Of a stretch of 64,000 bases of DNA, positions 52,442 to 62,183 are shown piece by piece. The notes beneath the pieces are model-generated. The model saw nothing but the letters and a program-made list of their open reading frames with translations. It was not told the origin of the DNA and searched no databases. Location: contig JAJDDG010000019.1 in assembly GCA_029260435.1 (NCBI GenBank), positions 1 through 64,000 of the forward strand. Reading direction: 5' to 3'. This DNA is from Phycisphaerales bacterium. Its GTDB lineage: Bacteria > Planctomycetota > Phycisphaerae > Phycisphaerales > UBA1924. The position numbers and the translations under genes were made by a program. The number at the start of each line of letters is the position of its first letter. The first letter of the stretch is position 1.

Positions 52442-54172
52442 TCAGCCGGAAACTTCGCCCTCGACCGCCTTCTTCGCCTCGGTGATCATCGCCTCCGCTT
52501 GGAACGGCTTGAACAGCACACACTGGAGCCCTTCCTGCGAGGCCCGGACGATCGAGTGGTGCGGGTCGTACCCGAAGCCCGTCATTAGAATCACCGGGAT
52601 GTCCGCGCTCGCCCGCTTGGCGGCAGCGAAGACGTCGTACCCCGTCCGATCGCCCAGGTTGATATCCGAGATGACCAGATCGAAAGACTCGTCCGCGTCA
52701 AACGACACCGCCCATTGGTCGAGCATCTGGATCGCGGATTCGCCGTCGTTGCACAAGACAACCCGAGCCCCCCGCGCGCGGAGCAACTCGCTGACAGTCT
52801 CACGGATATGCGATTCGTTGTCCGCGACGAGCACCCTGCGCCCCGCGAGCACGGGATCCACGCTCCGCTTACGGATCGCGTCCTCGATCCCAAGCAATGA
52901 AGCCGGCCCATCCGACACATTCTTCAGGCGGCGCTGGATGGATTCCACATCCTCAAAGATCCGATCGATAGCCGCGGCCGACTCGGAATCTCCACTCGAA
53001 CGCTCACGCAATAACATCGCCTCTTGAAGCAGATCCCTGAGCGGTTCGGCGATCTCGTCTTCGACAACATCCGTCGCGGATTGACGCGTGGTGAACCGTT
53101 CCACCACCAGCAGATTCAGGATGTGCAGCGCCATCGTGAGATACCGCCCGAAGATCTCCGCAAACTGCCTGTCCTCCTCGTTGAACGCACCCGGGCTCTC
53201 GCTCTCGACATCGAAGATGCCCATCACCTTGCCGAACAGCATCAGCGGCACCGTCAGCGACGAACCCGCCTGATCCAGCCCGAAAACATACCGCTCGTCC
53301 CGCGACGCATCGGCGCAGATATACGCCTCGCCCGTCGCCGCGACATACCCGGAGATACCGTTGCCCTCCCGCTCGGCGTACAGCGTGATCTCCGTCGCCT
53401 CCGCCGGGAGCCCGGCGGACATCACCAGTTCAAGCTCGTTCGTATTGGGATTGAGCAGACGCACCGCAAAGTGATCGAACTGGAGCAGCTCGTGGGACGC
53501 CCTCGCGACCCGTTCCTCCAGCACACCCAGACGGGCTGCGGCGTGCATCTCCTTCACCTGGTCCGGCGAGATGCAGACCAGCTCCCGCCCAACCCGATCG
53601 ATCGCGTTGATCTTGTCCTGCATCCGACGCCGGTTCGTCACATCGCGCACGATCGCGGCAACCAGCATCGGCGGCTCGTTGTTGCGGCGTGCAGCTCGCT
53701 CGTTCTCGATGACCGGCGAGACCGCGATCTCCAGATTCCGGTTCCCGTCCCGCACCGTGACCGAATACCGGCTCGAACGCACGCCACGCCGACCCTCGGT
53801 GCTCATCTTCGCCAGGCGCGTGAACGCGTGGCGACACACCGCCGCGATCCGGCGCTGCACCGATTGGTGGTACGAGCGGAACCGCTTGTTGCACCAGACA
53901 ACCGACCCGGTGTCGTCTGCCATGCAGATCCCCTCGGAGATCGCGTTGAGCAGGAGCGAAGATTGGCGTGCGACAAGATCGGGCTCGATCGCCCCGAACG
54001 AACTCGCCTCCGCGAACACCGCCTCGTACTCCCCCGAACCGATCGCGCCGATCGACTGCCCGGGACCAGCCGACACGATGTCGTACGTTTCGCCCAGCGA
54101 GTGGGCGATCGCATCCGCATCGATGTGCGGGCCGTAGAAGACAAGTAACTTGGGACGGTCTTGAGCAGGCAT
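52442..54172 (-). CDS. PAS-GAF-receiver signalling protein without a kinase domain
   Basis: 576 residues. The first 60 (LLVFYGPHIDADAIAHSLGE) look like a degraded receiver. Then come a PAS domain (NAISEGICMADDTGSVVWCNKRF), a GAF domain (LEERVARASHELLQFDHFAVRLL ... GNGISGYVAATGEAYICADA), and a helical linker. The end is a full receiver: VADNESHIRE, the acceptor Asp in VISDINLGDRTGYDV and the Lys in LFKPF. No HisKA, ATPase or output domain is present. It probably relays or integrates signals with a separate kinase. It is convergent with prmC. Confidence 0.88.
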   Translation of the reverse strand: MPAQDRPKLLVFYGPHIDADAIAHSLGETYDIVSAGPGQSIGAIGSGEYEAVFAEASSFGAIEPDLVARQSSLLLNAISEGICMADDTGSVVWCNKRFRSYHQSVQRRIAAVCRHAFTRLAKMSTEGRRGVRSSRYSVTVRDGNRNLEIAVSPVIENERAARRNNEPPMLVAAIVRDVTNRRRMQDKINAIDRVGRELVCISPDQVKEMHAAARLGVLEERVARASHELLQFDHFAVRLLNPNTNELELVMSAGLPAEATEITLYAEREGNGISGYVAATGEAYICADASRDERYVFGLDQAGSSLTVPLMLFGKVMGIFDVESESPGAFNEEDRQFAEIFGRYLTMALHILNLLVVERFTTRQSATDVVEDEIAEPLRDLLQEAMLLRERSSGDSESAAAIDRIFEDVESIQRRLKNVSDGPASLLGIEDAIRKRSVDPVLAGRRVLVADNESHIRETVSELLRARGARVVLCNDGESAIQMLDQWAVSFDADESFDLVISDINLGDRTGYDVFAAAKRASADIPVILMTGFGYDPHHSIVRASQEGLQCVLFKPFQAEAMITEAKKAVEGEVSG

Positions 54173-54263
54173 GAACCGGACACGTGGTTCCTAATTTTCG
54201 CCGTGGAGCAAACGCACCGCAGAGTGTATGGCGAGTGATCGACGGATGTTGTTGATATCCATC

Positions 54264-54278
54264 GGATCGACCCGATCC
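54264..54278. repeat. inverted repeat in the divergent promoter region
   Basis: GGATCG and CGATCC form an exact six-base inverted repeat around ACC. It lies midway between the divergent PAS-GAF-receiver gene and the ABC operon. It may be an operator for either; no protein factor can be named. Confidence 0.35.
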
Positions 54279-54371
54279 ACCCCCCGAGCGTGATAACCAG
54301 CAACGCCGCCGAATATCTGAGTTCACTATCCCCCCACCACCCCACACGAGCGGTCATACTGGATACTTCTC

Positions 54372-55325
54372 ATGCTCAGGCTTGACCAGATTCACAAGAA
54401 CTATGGGGCGGTGCGAGCCGTGCGGGGCATCTCGCTGGAGGTGCCGCGTGGTCAAATCGTCGGCATCCTGGGCCCGAACGGTGCCGGCAAAACCACCACC
54501 GTCCGCATGATCGCGGGCACGCTGCCCCCGAGCCGAGGCACCGTCGCGGTGGACGGCTTCGACACCCTCGCCCAGACCCGTCAGGCCCGCCAGCGGATCG
54601 GGTACCTGCCAGAGGGCACCCCGCTGTACCCCGAAATGCGTGTCGCGAGCTACCTCCGGTACCGCACCAAACTCTTCGGGCTCCCCCGTGGTGTTCAACG
54701 AACCGCCACCGAGCGAGCGATCGAGCGGTGCTGGCTCACCGAAATGCGCACCCGCCGGATCGGGACACTCTCCAAGGGCTACAAGCAGCGCGTCGGGCTC
54801 GCATCCGCCCTGCTGCATTCGCCCCCCCTGCTCATCCTCGATGAACCAACCTCCGGGCTCGACCCCGCCCAGATCGCCCAGACCAGAAAACTCATGCGCG
54901 AACTCGCGGGCGACCACACCATGCTCGTGATCTCCCACATCCTGCCCGAGGTCGAGCGAGCCTGCGACCGAATCGTGATCATCTCGGCAGGCACCATCCG
55001 AGCCGATGGCTCCCCCGCAGATCTCATCCGCCACGCCGCGGGCTCGGGCACGGTCCTCGCTGTGTGCAAGGCAAACCCGGACACCCTCGCGCAGATACCG
55101 GGACTCAACATCAAAAAGACAAACAAGATGGACGACGGCTGGACAGCCTTCGAATGCGAAGGCGAGTCAGTCCCCGCCGAAACACTCCGCGAGCGCATCG
55201 GTGCGGCATGTGCAGCACAAGGCACCGCGATCCGCGAGCTGCGCACCGTGGGTGGCTCGCTCGAAGAGGTCTACATCGGGCTCATCGAACAGAGCAACCG
55301 GGACGATGCGGAGGGCGCACCATGA
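54372..55325 (+). CDS. GldA-like ABC transporter ATPase
   Basis: 317 residues. Walker A is GPNGAGKTT (34-42), the signature is LSKGYKQRVGLASALL, and Walker B is LLILDEPTSGLDP; the H-loop is in VISHILPEVE. After the ATPase, 90 residues of C-terminal extension are as in the GldA/NatA class. It powers the membrane partner encoded next, coupled by ATGA. In Bacteroidetes GldA works with GldF and GldG in gliding; in planctomycetes and others the same set is present without gliding and of uncertain use. Confidence 0.93.
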   Translation: MLRLDQIHKNYGAVRAVRGISLEVPRGQIVGILGPNGAGKTTTVRMIAGTLPPSRGTVAVDGFDTLAQTRQARQRIGYLPEGTPLYPEMRVASYLRYRTKLFGLPRGVQRTATERAIERCWLTEMRTRRIGTLSKGYKQRVGLASALLHSPPLLILDEPTSGLDPAQIAQTRKLMRELAGDHTMLVISHILPEVERACDRIVIISAGTIRADGSPADLIRHAAGSGTVLAVCKANPDTLAQIPGLNIKKTNKMDDGWTAFECEGESVPAETLRERIGAACAAQGTAIRELRTVGGSLEEVYIGLIEQSNRDDAEGAP

Positions 55326-56038
55326 GCACGAGCATCGTGCCGATCGCGATCCGGGAATGGGCGGCGATGCTCCGCACCCCCAGCGGATGGATCGTCATCG
55401 CGCTGTACCTGCTGCTGTCGGGGATCGCTGTCGCGGTATCCATCCAACCAGGGTTGCCCGCGTCGCTCCGCCAGTTTTTCGGCGCGTCTCACCTGATCTT
55501 GCTGGTCGTCGCGCCAGCCATCGCGATGCGCCTCATGTCCGAAGAGTTCCGCGCGGGCACCATCGAGCCGCTCATGGCAGCACCGATCTCCGATTGGTCG
55601 ATCATCCTCGGCAAATATCTCGGCGGCGTGCTCTTCCTGCTCACGCTCCTCGCGCCCACACTCGTGTACGTCGCCCTCCTCGAGTGGCTCTCGGCTCCCG
55701 ACTACGGCCCCATCCTCGCCGGGTACCTCGGGCTCACCCTCCTCGGCATGCTCTACATCGCTGTCGGCTTGCTGATCTCCTCACTCACCCGAAGCACGGT
55801 CGTCGCCCTGCTCGGCACCCTCTTCGCCCTCATGCTCATCGAGCTCGCCGCCGGGCAGGGCTCGGCGCATGTCGCCGACCCGTACGACAGGATCCTGATG
55901 GCACTCTCCGTGCGGACGCGCCTCGCGGATTTCGCCAAGGGCGTCATCGATACGGCGCATATCGCCTTCTTCCTGCTCACCTCGGCGTGGTTTATCTGCC
56001 TCGCCACCGTCGCAACCGAAACCCGGAGGTGGCGATGA
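55322..56038 (+). CDS. GldF-like ABC permease
   Basis: 238 residues with six predicted helices. It starts IVPIAIREWAAMLRTPSGWIVIALYLLLSG, then RLMSEEFRAGTIEPLMAAPISDWSIILGKYLGG, the ABC-2 cytoplasmic loop. GMLYIAVGLLISSLTRSTVVA and VIDTAHIAFFLLTSAWFICLATV end it. It is coupled on both sides by ATGA. It forms the channel with the ATPase encoded upstream. The residues SEEFRxGTIEPLMAAPI recur in GldF-type permeases. Confidence 0.93.
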   Translation: MSTSIVPIAIREWAAMLRTPSGWIVIALYLLLSGIAVAVSIQPGLPASLRQFFGASHLILLVVAPAIAMRLMSEEFRAGTIEPLMAAPISDWSIILGKYLGGVLFLLTLLAPTLVYVALLEWLSAPDYGPILAGYLGLTLLGMLYIAVGLLISSLTRSTVVALLGTLFALMLIELAAGQGSAHVADPYDRILMALSVRTRLADFAKGVIDTAHIAFFLLTSAWFICLATVATETRRWR

Positions 56039-58212
56039 GCACCGCCGGAGATCCGATCGCCAGGCGTACGCGCTACAGCGTAATGAGCGCCGTGATCCTC
56101 ACCGCGATCACGGTGAGCGTTTTCGTGCTCGTCGTGCTGAGCGGGCGCACGCACAAACGGTTCGATGTCACCGCGACGCGACAGTACGCGCTCTCGGAGA
56201 GTTCCAACCAGCTGATCGGCTCGCTCGCCGGTGACTACGAGATCGTCGTCAGCGCACGGTTGCCCGAGCTGGACCCCCGCGCCCGTCAGCGCATCGCGGA
56301 CGTGCTCGAAGAGTTCGCCCTCGCCTCCGAGCGAATCAGCGTCCGGTGGATCGATACAACATCCGCCACGGGGCAAGCCTCCTTTGCCGACCTTGTCGCA
56401 TCGCAACTCGAACGCCAGAGCGATCAAGTCGCCGCACACACCGCCGCGATCGAGCAGGCAGCGCAAGCCTGCGAAACCATCGCCTCGCGCACCGACACGC
56501 TCTCCTCGATGATCAAAGCAATCGCGAACGCGCTGGATCAGTTCGACAACCGCCGCGAACAAATCGAGATGGTCGCCGCCGAGGTCCGCTCGCTGTCAGA
56601 CAGATCCACCGCCTCCGCCGCCACGACGCGGGGCGCGCTCGCCAACCAAACCGCGGGCGTCCCGATCCCGGATCTGAACGCCGCCCGCGAGTCCGCATCG
56701 CCAACCCTCAACGCCCTTGCCTCGTACTACCAGCAGCTCGCCAGCGACCTGGATCAACTCGCCGGGCTCGTCCCCCAAGCCGCCGCCGCCTCGTGCGATG
56801 TCGCGATCAGAGAAGCGGGCGCCCAGCGCGATCTCGCCGCCGGAGCCGCGGACGCCCTCGAGCGTCTCGCCCCGCTGCACATCCTCTCGATCGCGCGCGT
56901 TGTCGAGCAGCAGGACACCGTGATCGTGGTCGCGGACACCGGGCTCACCGCGATCGACTTCGCCACCCTCTTCCCGCCATCGCTCCAGATCGATGCCAAC
57001 TCCGTCTCACAAGCGGAACTCCGATTCGCCGGTGAACAGCTCATCGCCACCGCCATCGGTTCACTCGAAGACCCCGTCCGTCCGATCGTGTGCTTTGTCC
57101 ACGCAGAAGACGCCACGCTCTTCGAAGATTCGGGCAGGCCTTCACCCGTCGCGCGCAACGCATTCGGACGCCTGCTCAACCGATTCTCTCTCCGACAAAT
57201 CGACGGCGCAGAGTGGGCTGTCGCCCGATCGATGGATATGCCGACCTTCGCATCGCTCGACCCGAATCGCGACCGCCCGGTTGTCTGGTTCGTGCTAGGC
57301 CCGCCCCCCGCGCAGCTCTTCGATGGCTCGCCCGGCAGATCTCAAGCCGATCGCGTGCGCATCGTCGAACGCCTCGCCGAAGCAACCCAGCGCCTCGCAA
57401 CCACCGGGCAGAATGTCCTGCTCTGCGTCGATCCCTCCGATCGCCCCGCGTTCGGTGAAAAAGATCCGATCGTCGGATGCCTCGAACAATTCGGTGTCCG
57501 ATCGATGAACGGCGCCGTCGTGCTCCGCTCGCAGACCAGCCCATACGGCCCTCTCATCTACACCGCACACCTGCTCGACACCGCAGACACCACTTCGCCC
57601 ATCGGCAGCGCGATCGACGCACTCCGCACCGCGATTCCCTGGGCCACGGCGTTCACCCTCGAAAACGACGCGCCCGTGGGCACCGAGGTGCTGCTGCTGC
57701 TCACCATCGAGAGCGCCGCGGATACATGGAGCGAGTCACAGTGGATCCCGTTCCGCTATGCGCAGCCCGCCAACCCGCTCCAGCCCATGCTCCTCGCCAA
57801 TCCGCCCGCGCCCAACCCCAAGCGAGAGAACACCGAGGGCCCGTGGCATGTCGCCCTGACAATCGAGCGACCGCTCCCCGATGCAGCAACGAATACCCGA
57901 GGCGCAGCAACCCAGCGGATCCTCGCCGTCGGCTCCCCCAACTGGTTCACCGATGCATACGTCGAAGCCGCCGAACGGATCAACGGCCGCCGAGCTTGGC
58001 TCTTCCCGGGCAACGCCGAATTGCTCGATTCCGGGCTCCTCTGGCTCACCCACCGCGATCATCTCATCGCCGCAAGCCCGCGGACGCGAGATATCGCCCG
58101 AATCCGACCGCTGACGGGCGGGCAACTCTCCGCCATCCGCTGGGGGCTGATCCTGGGGCTGCCCGCATCGCTGCTCGCGATCGCCGGCGCCCTCCGCCTG
58201 ATAAGGGGTTGA
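56035..58212 (+). CDS. GldG-like exported protein with coiled-coil insert
   Basis: 725 residues with GGAGGT before an overlapping ATG. An N-terminal helix (VILTAITVSVFVLVVLSG) is followed by FDVTATRQYALSESSNQLI, a GldG start. An extra region near 130-300 is rich in Ala/Gln and coiled-coil (QAAQACETIASRTDTLSSMIKAI, NALASYYQQLASDLDQLA). The GldG core returns around DTVIVVADTGLTAIDFATLFP and VLLCVDPSD, and the last helix is GLILGLPASLLAIAGALRLI. It is the periplasmic substrate or scaffold unit of the ABC set. It is longer than standard GldG, about 550 residues. Confidence 0.85.
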   Translation: MSTAGDPIARRTRYSVMSAVILTAITVSVFVLVVLSGRTHKRFDVTATRQYALSESSNQLIGSLAGDYEIVVSARLPELDPRARQRIADVLEEFALASERISVRWIDTTSATGQASFADLVASQLERQSDQVAAHTAAIEQAAQACETIASRTDTLSSMIKAIANALDQFDNRREQIEMVAAEVRSLSDRSTASAATTRGALANQTAGVPIPDLNAARESASPTLNALASYYQQLASDLDQLAGLVPQAAAASCDVAIREAGAQRDLAAGAADALERLAPLHILSIARVVEQQDTVIVVADTGLTAIDFATLFPPSLQIDANSVSQAELRFAGEQLIATAIGSLEDPVRPIVCFVHAEDATLFEDSGRPSPVARNAFGRLLNRFSLRQIDGAEWAVARSMDMPTFASLDPNRDRPVVWFVLGPPPAQLFDGSPGRSQADRVRIVERLAEATQRLATTGQNVLLCVDPSDRPAFGEKDPIVGCLEQFGVRSMNGAVVLRSQTSPYGPLIYTAHLLDTADTTSPIGSAIDALRTAIPWATAFTLENDAPVGTEVLLLLTIESAADTWSESQWIPFRYAQPANPLQPMLLANPPAPNPKRENTEGPWHVALTIERPLPDAATNTRGAATQRILAVGSPNWFTDAYVEAAERINGRRAWLFPGNAELLDSGLLWLTHRDHLIAASPRTRDIARIRPLTGGQLSAIRWGLILGLPASLLAIAGALRLIRG

Positions 58213-58288
58213 TCAGCAACCGCGCGACCCCGCAGGCCAATACTGTGGTAGACAAGTAGATTCGTGGGCGACTGAAAGGAACCATGTC

Positions 58289-59650
58289 ATGTCGAGCCGA
58301 GCGGTCATCGTTGCTGTGGTTATTGCCCTCGGGGTGCTCATCCTCGCGCTGTTCTTCGGGCAAAGCTCGAACAACCAGAGCAAGCAAACCTGCGTCCTCG
58401 GGTTCGACCCCGTCAACCTCACCGCGATCGAGGTCCACAACGGGGACGCCAGGAACCGCATCCAACGCACACCCGAAGGCGGCTGGGCTTGGGCGGACCC
58501 GCAAGACCGCTCCATCACCTGGCCCGCGATCTATCCGGGCAACGCGCAGACCGCGATCGGTGCCCTCTCTTCTCTCGAATCCGAATCCATGCGCGACGTG
58601 GATCCGCTCACAAGTGATACATGGCTCCTCCGCTTCGAAACCGGTGAATCTGCGCAAGAACTCCGCGTCGAAAAGACCCAACTGGGCGGGCTCTCCCGAG
58701 CGGAGAATGGCAATGGTGATCGCTTCCTCGTTGAAGCTTCACTCATCCGCCCACTCGTCGAACCCGGGCTCGCATCATGGCGCATCGCGCGCGCCATCCC
58801 CGGGCTGTACGACGCCTCACGAATCTGGATCGATTCTGGCGGGCAAACCCTCGCCCTCGCGCGGGTGAACGCCCAGTGGAGCATCATCCAGCCCGTCGCC
58901 GCCCGCGCGGATGCCGCGTCCGTTTCATTGCTCATCGACACGATCGCACAGCTCGGCGTCGAGCGGTTCGAAACGCGCGCCGAACGTTCAAACTCTGATC
59001 TCGGATTCGATAACCCAGCAACCACGCTCCGCCTGCAACGCGACTCGCGACACGCCGACTCCTCGGGCAACATCTCTACCGAAACTGCGGAATCCACGCT
59101 GTTCGTCGGCTCCCCCGCCGACCCGCAGGGCACACTCCTCTACGCCGCGAGCGCGCCGGATGCAAAGCTCGTCCTGCTCGTCGCGAGCGCAAACCTTGCC
59201 GCAATCCCAACCGAAGCAAAGACACTGCTCGCCAAAGCCGCCTCGGCGGTACAACCAAACGACGTCTTCGGGATCAATATCCGCACGCTCGATGCAGAGA
59301 TCACCGCGAAACGCTCGATGGGCGAATGGACCGGTTCGAGCGCCGAGCAAGCGGAAGAACTGCTGTCGTTTCTCTGCACCATGCCCGCCGAACCGAGCAT
59401 CATCAGCGCGGACGACGAGATCATCGCCCTGTCTCGCGTCGAACTCACCGCCCTCGATTCTTCTCGCCTCGACCTGATCTCGATCGGCTACACCGCCGAC
59501 GCCGTGCTTGTCGCACGCGCGGGCAACATCATCTGGCTCTACCCGAATACCGAACCACCCGCCCTCCTCGCGATACCGCCGTTCGACGAGATCCCCGCAC
59601 GAGAAACCACCCGGGTGCCCACACCAGGCTCCGCCACCTACTCCAAATAG
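58289..59650 (+). CDS. DUF4340-domain membrane protein
   Basis: 453 residues with AAAGGA before the ATG at 58289. One N-terminal helix (AVIVAVVIALGVLILALFF) is followed by a beta-rich region. DUF4340-like blocks are FDPVNLTAIEVHNGD and RNRIQRTPEGGWAWADP, then WRIARAIPGLYDASRIWIDS, and TIAQLGVERFETR. DUF4340 genes very commonly follow GldA-GldF-GldG sets, which supports this as the fourth member of the system. Function is not known; it is probably a periplasmic part. Confidence 0.88.
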   Translation: MSSRAVIVAVVIALGVLILALFFGQSSNNQSKQTCVLGFDPVNLTAIEVHNGDARNRIQRTPEGGWAWADPQDRSITWPAIYPGNAQTAIGALSSLESESMRDVDPLTSDTWLLRFETGESAQELRVEKTQLGGLSRAENGNGDRFLVEASLIRPLVEPGLASWRIARAIPGLYDASRIWIDSGGQTLALARVNAQWSIIQPVAARADAASVSLLIDTIAQLGVERFETRAERSNSDLGFDNPATTLRLQRDSRHADSSGNISTETAESTLFVGSPADPQGTLLYAASAPDAKLVLLVASANLAAIPTEAKTLLAKAASAVQPNDVFGINIRTLDAEITAKRSMGEWTGSSAEQAEELLSFLCTMPAEPSIISADDEIIALSRVELTALDSSRLDLISIGYTADAVLVARAGNIIWLYPNTEPPALLAIPPFDEIPARETTRVPTPGSATYSK

Positions 59651-59654
59651 CACC

Positions 59655-60785
59655 CTACGGCTCGCCCGCCAATCGGCTCCGCCGATAGCGCGTCAACACA
59701 TCGTCGCCGATCCGCTTCACGTTCCAGAGCTCCATGCGCTCGGGATGCGCGATCTTGAGAACCCCCGTGCCCCGCACCGGATCCATCGCTTCGGTATCCC
59801 CAAGAACAAACGGCGCGGTGAACACGACCAGTTCATCGATCAGATCCTGACCATGCAGCGCCCCGATCAGCCCCGCACCCGCCTCGACCAGCACATTCGT
59901 CGCGTCGAACCATTCGCTCAGCGAACACATCATCGCCCGCAAATCAATCCGCCCATCCACCATCGACGCGCACCGTATCTGCACACCCAGGCGCTCCAAC
60001 GCATCCGCACGCCCGCGTCCGCTGCCCTCCAACGACGCCGGGTCAACAACAAGCACAACGCTTCCATCCGACGCGCTCGCCGCGAGCGCACTCCCCACCG
60101 CCGTCTCCAGACCCGGGTCCACGACCACCCGTTTCGCGTTGCGCCGCACACGCACGTCCCTCGCCGTCAACAGCGGATCATCCGCAAGAACAGTCCCAAC
60201 ACCCGTCAGGATCACATCCGCCCGCCCCCGCATCCGATGCACCACCCGGCGCGAGCACGCATTGGAGATCCACTGCGAATCACCGCTCCGTGTGGCAACC
60301 TTGCCGTCGATCGACTGCGCCCACTTCACCGTCACCCACGCCCGCCCCCGCGCCGCCCGCATCACGAACGGATCGCTCAGCGCGATCGCCGCCCGGCTCG
60401 CCTCGCTCATCCGCACCTCGATACCAGCCTCCCGCAGCACACCCTGCCCACCGCCGCTCGGATCCCGACGCGAGTAGACAACACGAGCAATGCCAGCCTC
60501 GATCAGCGCATCCGTGCAAGGCGGCGTCCGCCCGTGACGCCGGCACGGTTCGAGCGTGACCCACGCGGTTGCGCCGCTCACACTCTCTCCATTCGCTCGG
60601 CATGCGCGCAGCGCGTTGATCTCGGCGTGCGCCCCACCCAGCTTTTCATGATGCCCCATCCCGAGCACACGCCCGTCCGGCGCCGTGATCGCGCACCCGA
60701 CCAGCGGGTTGGGCTCAACGTACCCCCTCGCGCAAACCGCCACCCATGCGCACCGATCCAAGATGTCCTTCTCGAATGGATCCAT
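59655..60785 (-). CDS. ribD: riboflavin biosynthesis deaminase/reductase RibD
   Basis: 376 residues from the ATG at 60785. The N-terminal deaminase has the zinc ligands HAEINAL and EPCRRHGRTPPC. The C-terminal reductase has VTVKWAQSIDGKVATRSGDSQWIS and DVILTGVGTVLADDPLLT, with a late LVEAGAGLIGALH. It performs the second and third steps of riboflavin synthesis from GTP. The usual SHHG in the zinc motif is RRHG here. No other rib genes are in the window. It converges with the DUF4340 gene with a 4-base gap. Confidence 0.96.
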   Translation of the reverse strand: MDPFEKDILDRCAWVAVCARGYVEPNPLVGCAITAPDGRVLGMGHHEKLGGAHAEINALRACRANGESVSGATAWVTLEPCRRHGRTPPCTDALIEAGIARVVYSRRDPSGGGQGVLREAGIEVRMSEASRAAIALSDPFVMRAARGRAWVTVKWAQSIDGKVATRSGDSQWISNACSRRVVHRMRGRADVILTGVGTVLADDPLLTARDVRVRRNAKRVVVDPGLETAVGSALAASASDGSVVLVVDPASLEGSGRGRADALERLGVQIRCASMVDGRIDLRAMMCSLSEWFDATNVLVEAGAGLIGALHGQDLIDELVVFTAPFVLGDTEAMDPVRGTGVLKIAHPERMELWNVKRIGDDVLTRYRRSRLAGEP

Positions 60786-60813
60786 GTCTCTCACCAAAGC
60801 CTACCCCGAGCAA

Positions 60814-61815
60814 CTACCGCCGGCGCACGATGGCCCGCCGCTCCTCCGGGTCGAGAATCCCCGCAGCATCCTTCAACCAACGAGCCGCGTCCGTCGCGTA
60901 CCCGGCGGTCGGCTTCAACTCCGCCATCCGCGAGCCGAAATACGTGTTGAATCGTGCCATCGCCAGTTCACGCACATACTTCGCCGTCATCGAGGCAACC
61001 GCAACCGGCAGATGTGTCTCCTCGGCCTCGCGTACAAACCGAATCTCTGCAAAGACAGCTCCCCCATTTCCCGTTGACAGCTCGTAGACGCTCTCCTCCG
61101 CCCCTTGGCGCACAACCCGAAGCGATGCCCCGGGAAACACATCGAGTAGCTCCCGCCCATAGCTGATCCGCCCCCCCTGACGATCCACCACCGCCCGCAC
61201 CAGACACCCTTGCTCTACCCCACCAAACCGATCAACCAGCGCACGCAGCATCCGCCCGATCACACAGAACGACACAGCCGCCTTCGATCCAAGCCGCTCC
61301 CCATGCTCGTTCAACTCGCTCGCGGACAATGCAGCGCACGACAACGCGACACACTCCAACCCCTCCCGAGTCATCCCGCTTTGCAGGCGCGCCGACATAA
61401 GCCCGATGTGCTCTGTGGTTGTCGATACCGGAAGTGTTGCGCCCTGCCCCGCGTACCAGGCTTGTCGAGCGAATCGGATCCCAAGGCGATCAAACAATGC
61501 CCCGTCCGATGAAGGATGCTCACAGCGTTGTGCGAGAAACGCGAGCACGCCCGGTTCCAGCATCGTCAGCGGGTGGCGTTTGCCCGAATTTGGAAGCTTC
61601 AGTTTCTTGGAATCTGCAACAGGGATCAAGCCCTTGCGATACCCACGCGCCCCGCGATCAACGATCCCGGAGAGCACCCGCCACAGATCCGGCAACCCCT
61701 CACCAACGCCCTGGAGCGGTGCGTCAAAACGAATCGCGCACAACCCCATGCACAACGGTCCGAGACGGGGGCCGTACCCCGCCTCGTCAATACCCGCATA
61801 GATGATTTGAGACAC
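60814..61815 (-). CDS. large divergent RNase HII-like protein
   Basis: 333 residues, against about 200 for standard RNase HII. The start YAGIDEAGYGPRLGPL gives D10 and E11 of the DEDD centre, and VADSKKLKL is the next signature. The third acid is D211 in AVVDRQGGR. The fourth site is in MTAKYVRELAM, where most RNases HII have Asp and this has Glu (E283). About 100 extra residues lie between DSKKL and D211. It probably cuts RNA in RNA:DNA hybrids, but the last-site change means activity is not assured. Closest to a planctomycete variant class. Confidence 0.82.
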   Translation of the reverse strand: MSQIIYAGIDEAGYGPRLGPLCMGLCAIRFDAPLQGVGEGLPDLWRVLSGIVDRGARGYRKGLIPVADSKKLKLPNSGKRHPLTMLEPGVLAFLAQRCEHPSSDGALFDRLGIRFARQAWYAGQGATLPVSTTTEHIGLMSARLQSGMTREGLECVALSCAALSASELNEHGERLGSKAAVSFCVIGRMLRALVDRFGGVEQGCLVRAVVDRQGGRISYGRELLDVFPGASLRVVRQGAEESVYELSTGNGGAVFAEIRFVREAEETHLPVAVASMTAKYVRELAMARFNTYFGSRMAELKPTAGYATDAARWLKDAAGILDPEERRAIVRRR

Positions 61816-61855
61816 GCGACTGGATCCATGTCGCTAGCAAGCGACAGTGAGTGAC

Positions 61856-61999
61856 CTACTCAGGAACACCGGGTGTGGCCGGAAGACCGGGCCCGTTACC
61901 CGAACCACCCGAACCGCCGCCCATCGTCTTGTAGATCAGCACGCCAGCAACAACCAGCAGGATAATTGCGATGATGACTTTGATGCCACTCTTGTTCAC
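61856..61999 (-). CDS. tiny single-span membrane protein with Gly-rich tail
   Basis: 47 residues from the GTG at 61999, preceded by AAGAGGTGG. Basic start VNKSGIK, one membrane helix (VIIAIILLVVAGVLIYKT), then GGGSGGSGNGPGLPATPGVPE. Architecture resembles small planctomycete membrane peptides of unknown role. An extension back to 62095 is possible in frame but lacks a start signal. It lies 41 bases upstream of the RNase HII-like gene on the same strand, with which it may be co-transcribed. Confidence 0.65.
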   Translation of the reverse strand: MNKSGIKVIIAIILLVVAGVLIYKTMGGGSGGSGNGPGLPATPGVPE

Positions 62000-62183
62000 G
62001 ATAACCACCTCTTGCCAAAGCTCGAATGTCTGCCCGCTCGCTCGGCGGGTGCGTCGAACATTGTACCAAGTCGGCAAGATAACCGGCCCCGCCATGGATC
62101 AGGAAATCCCTGAGTCACGACGAAGCCGGTTGAATAATGACACGAGCAAGAGACGCCGAAAAAAATCCAGCGTTACGAGCCGA

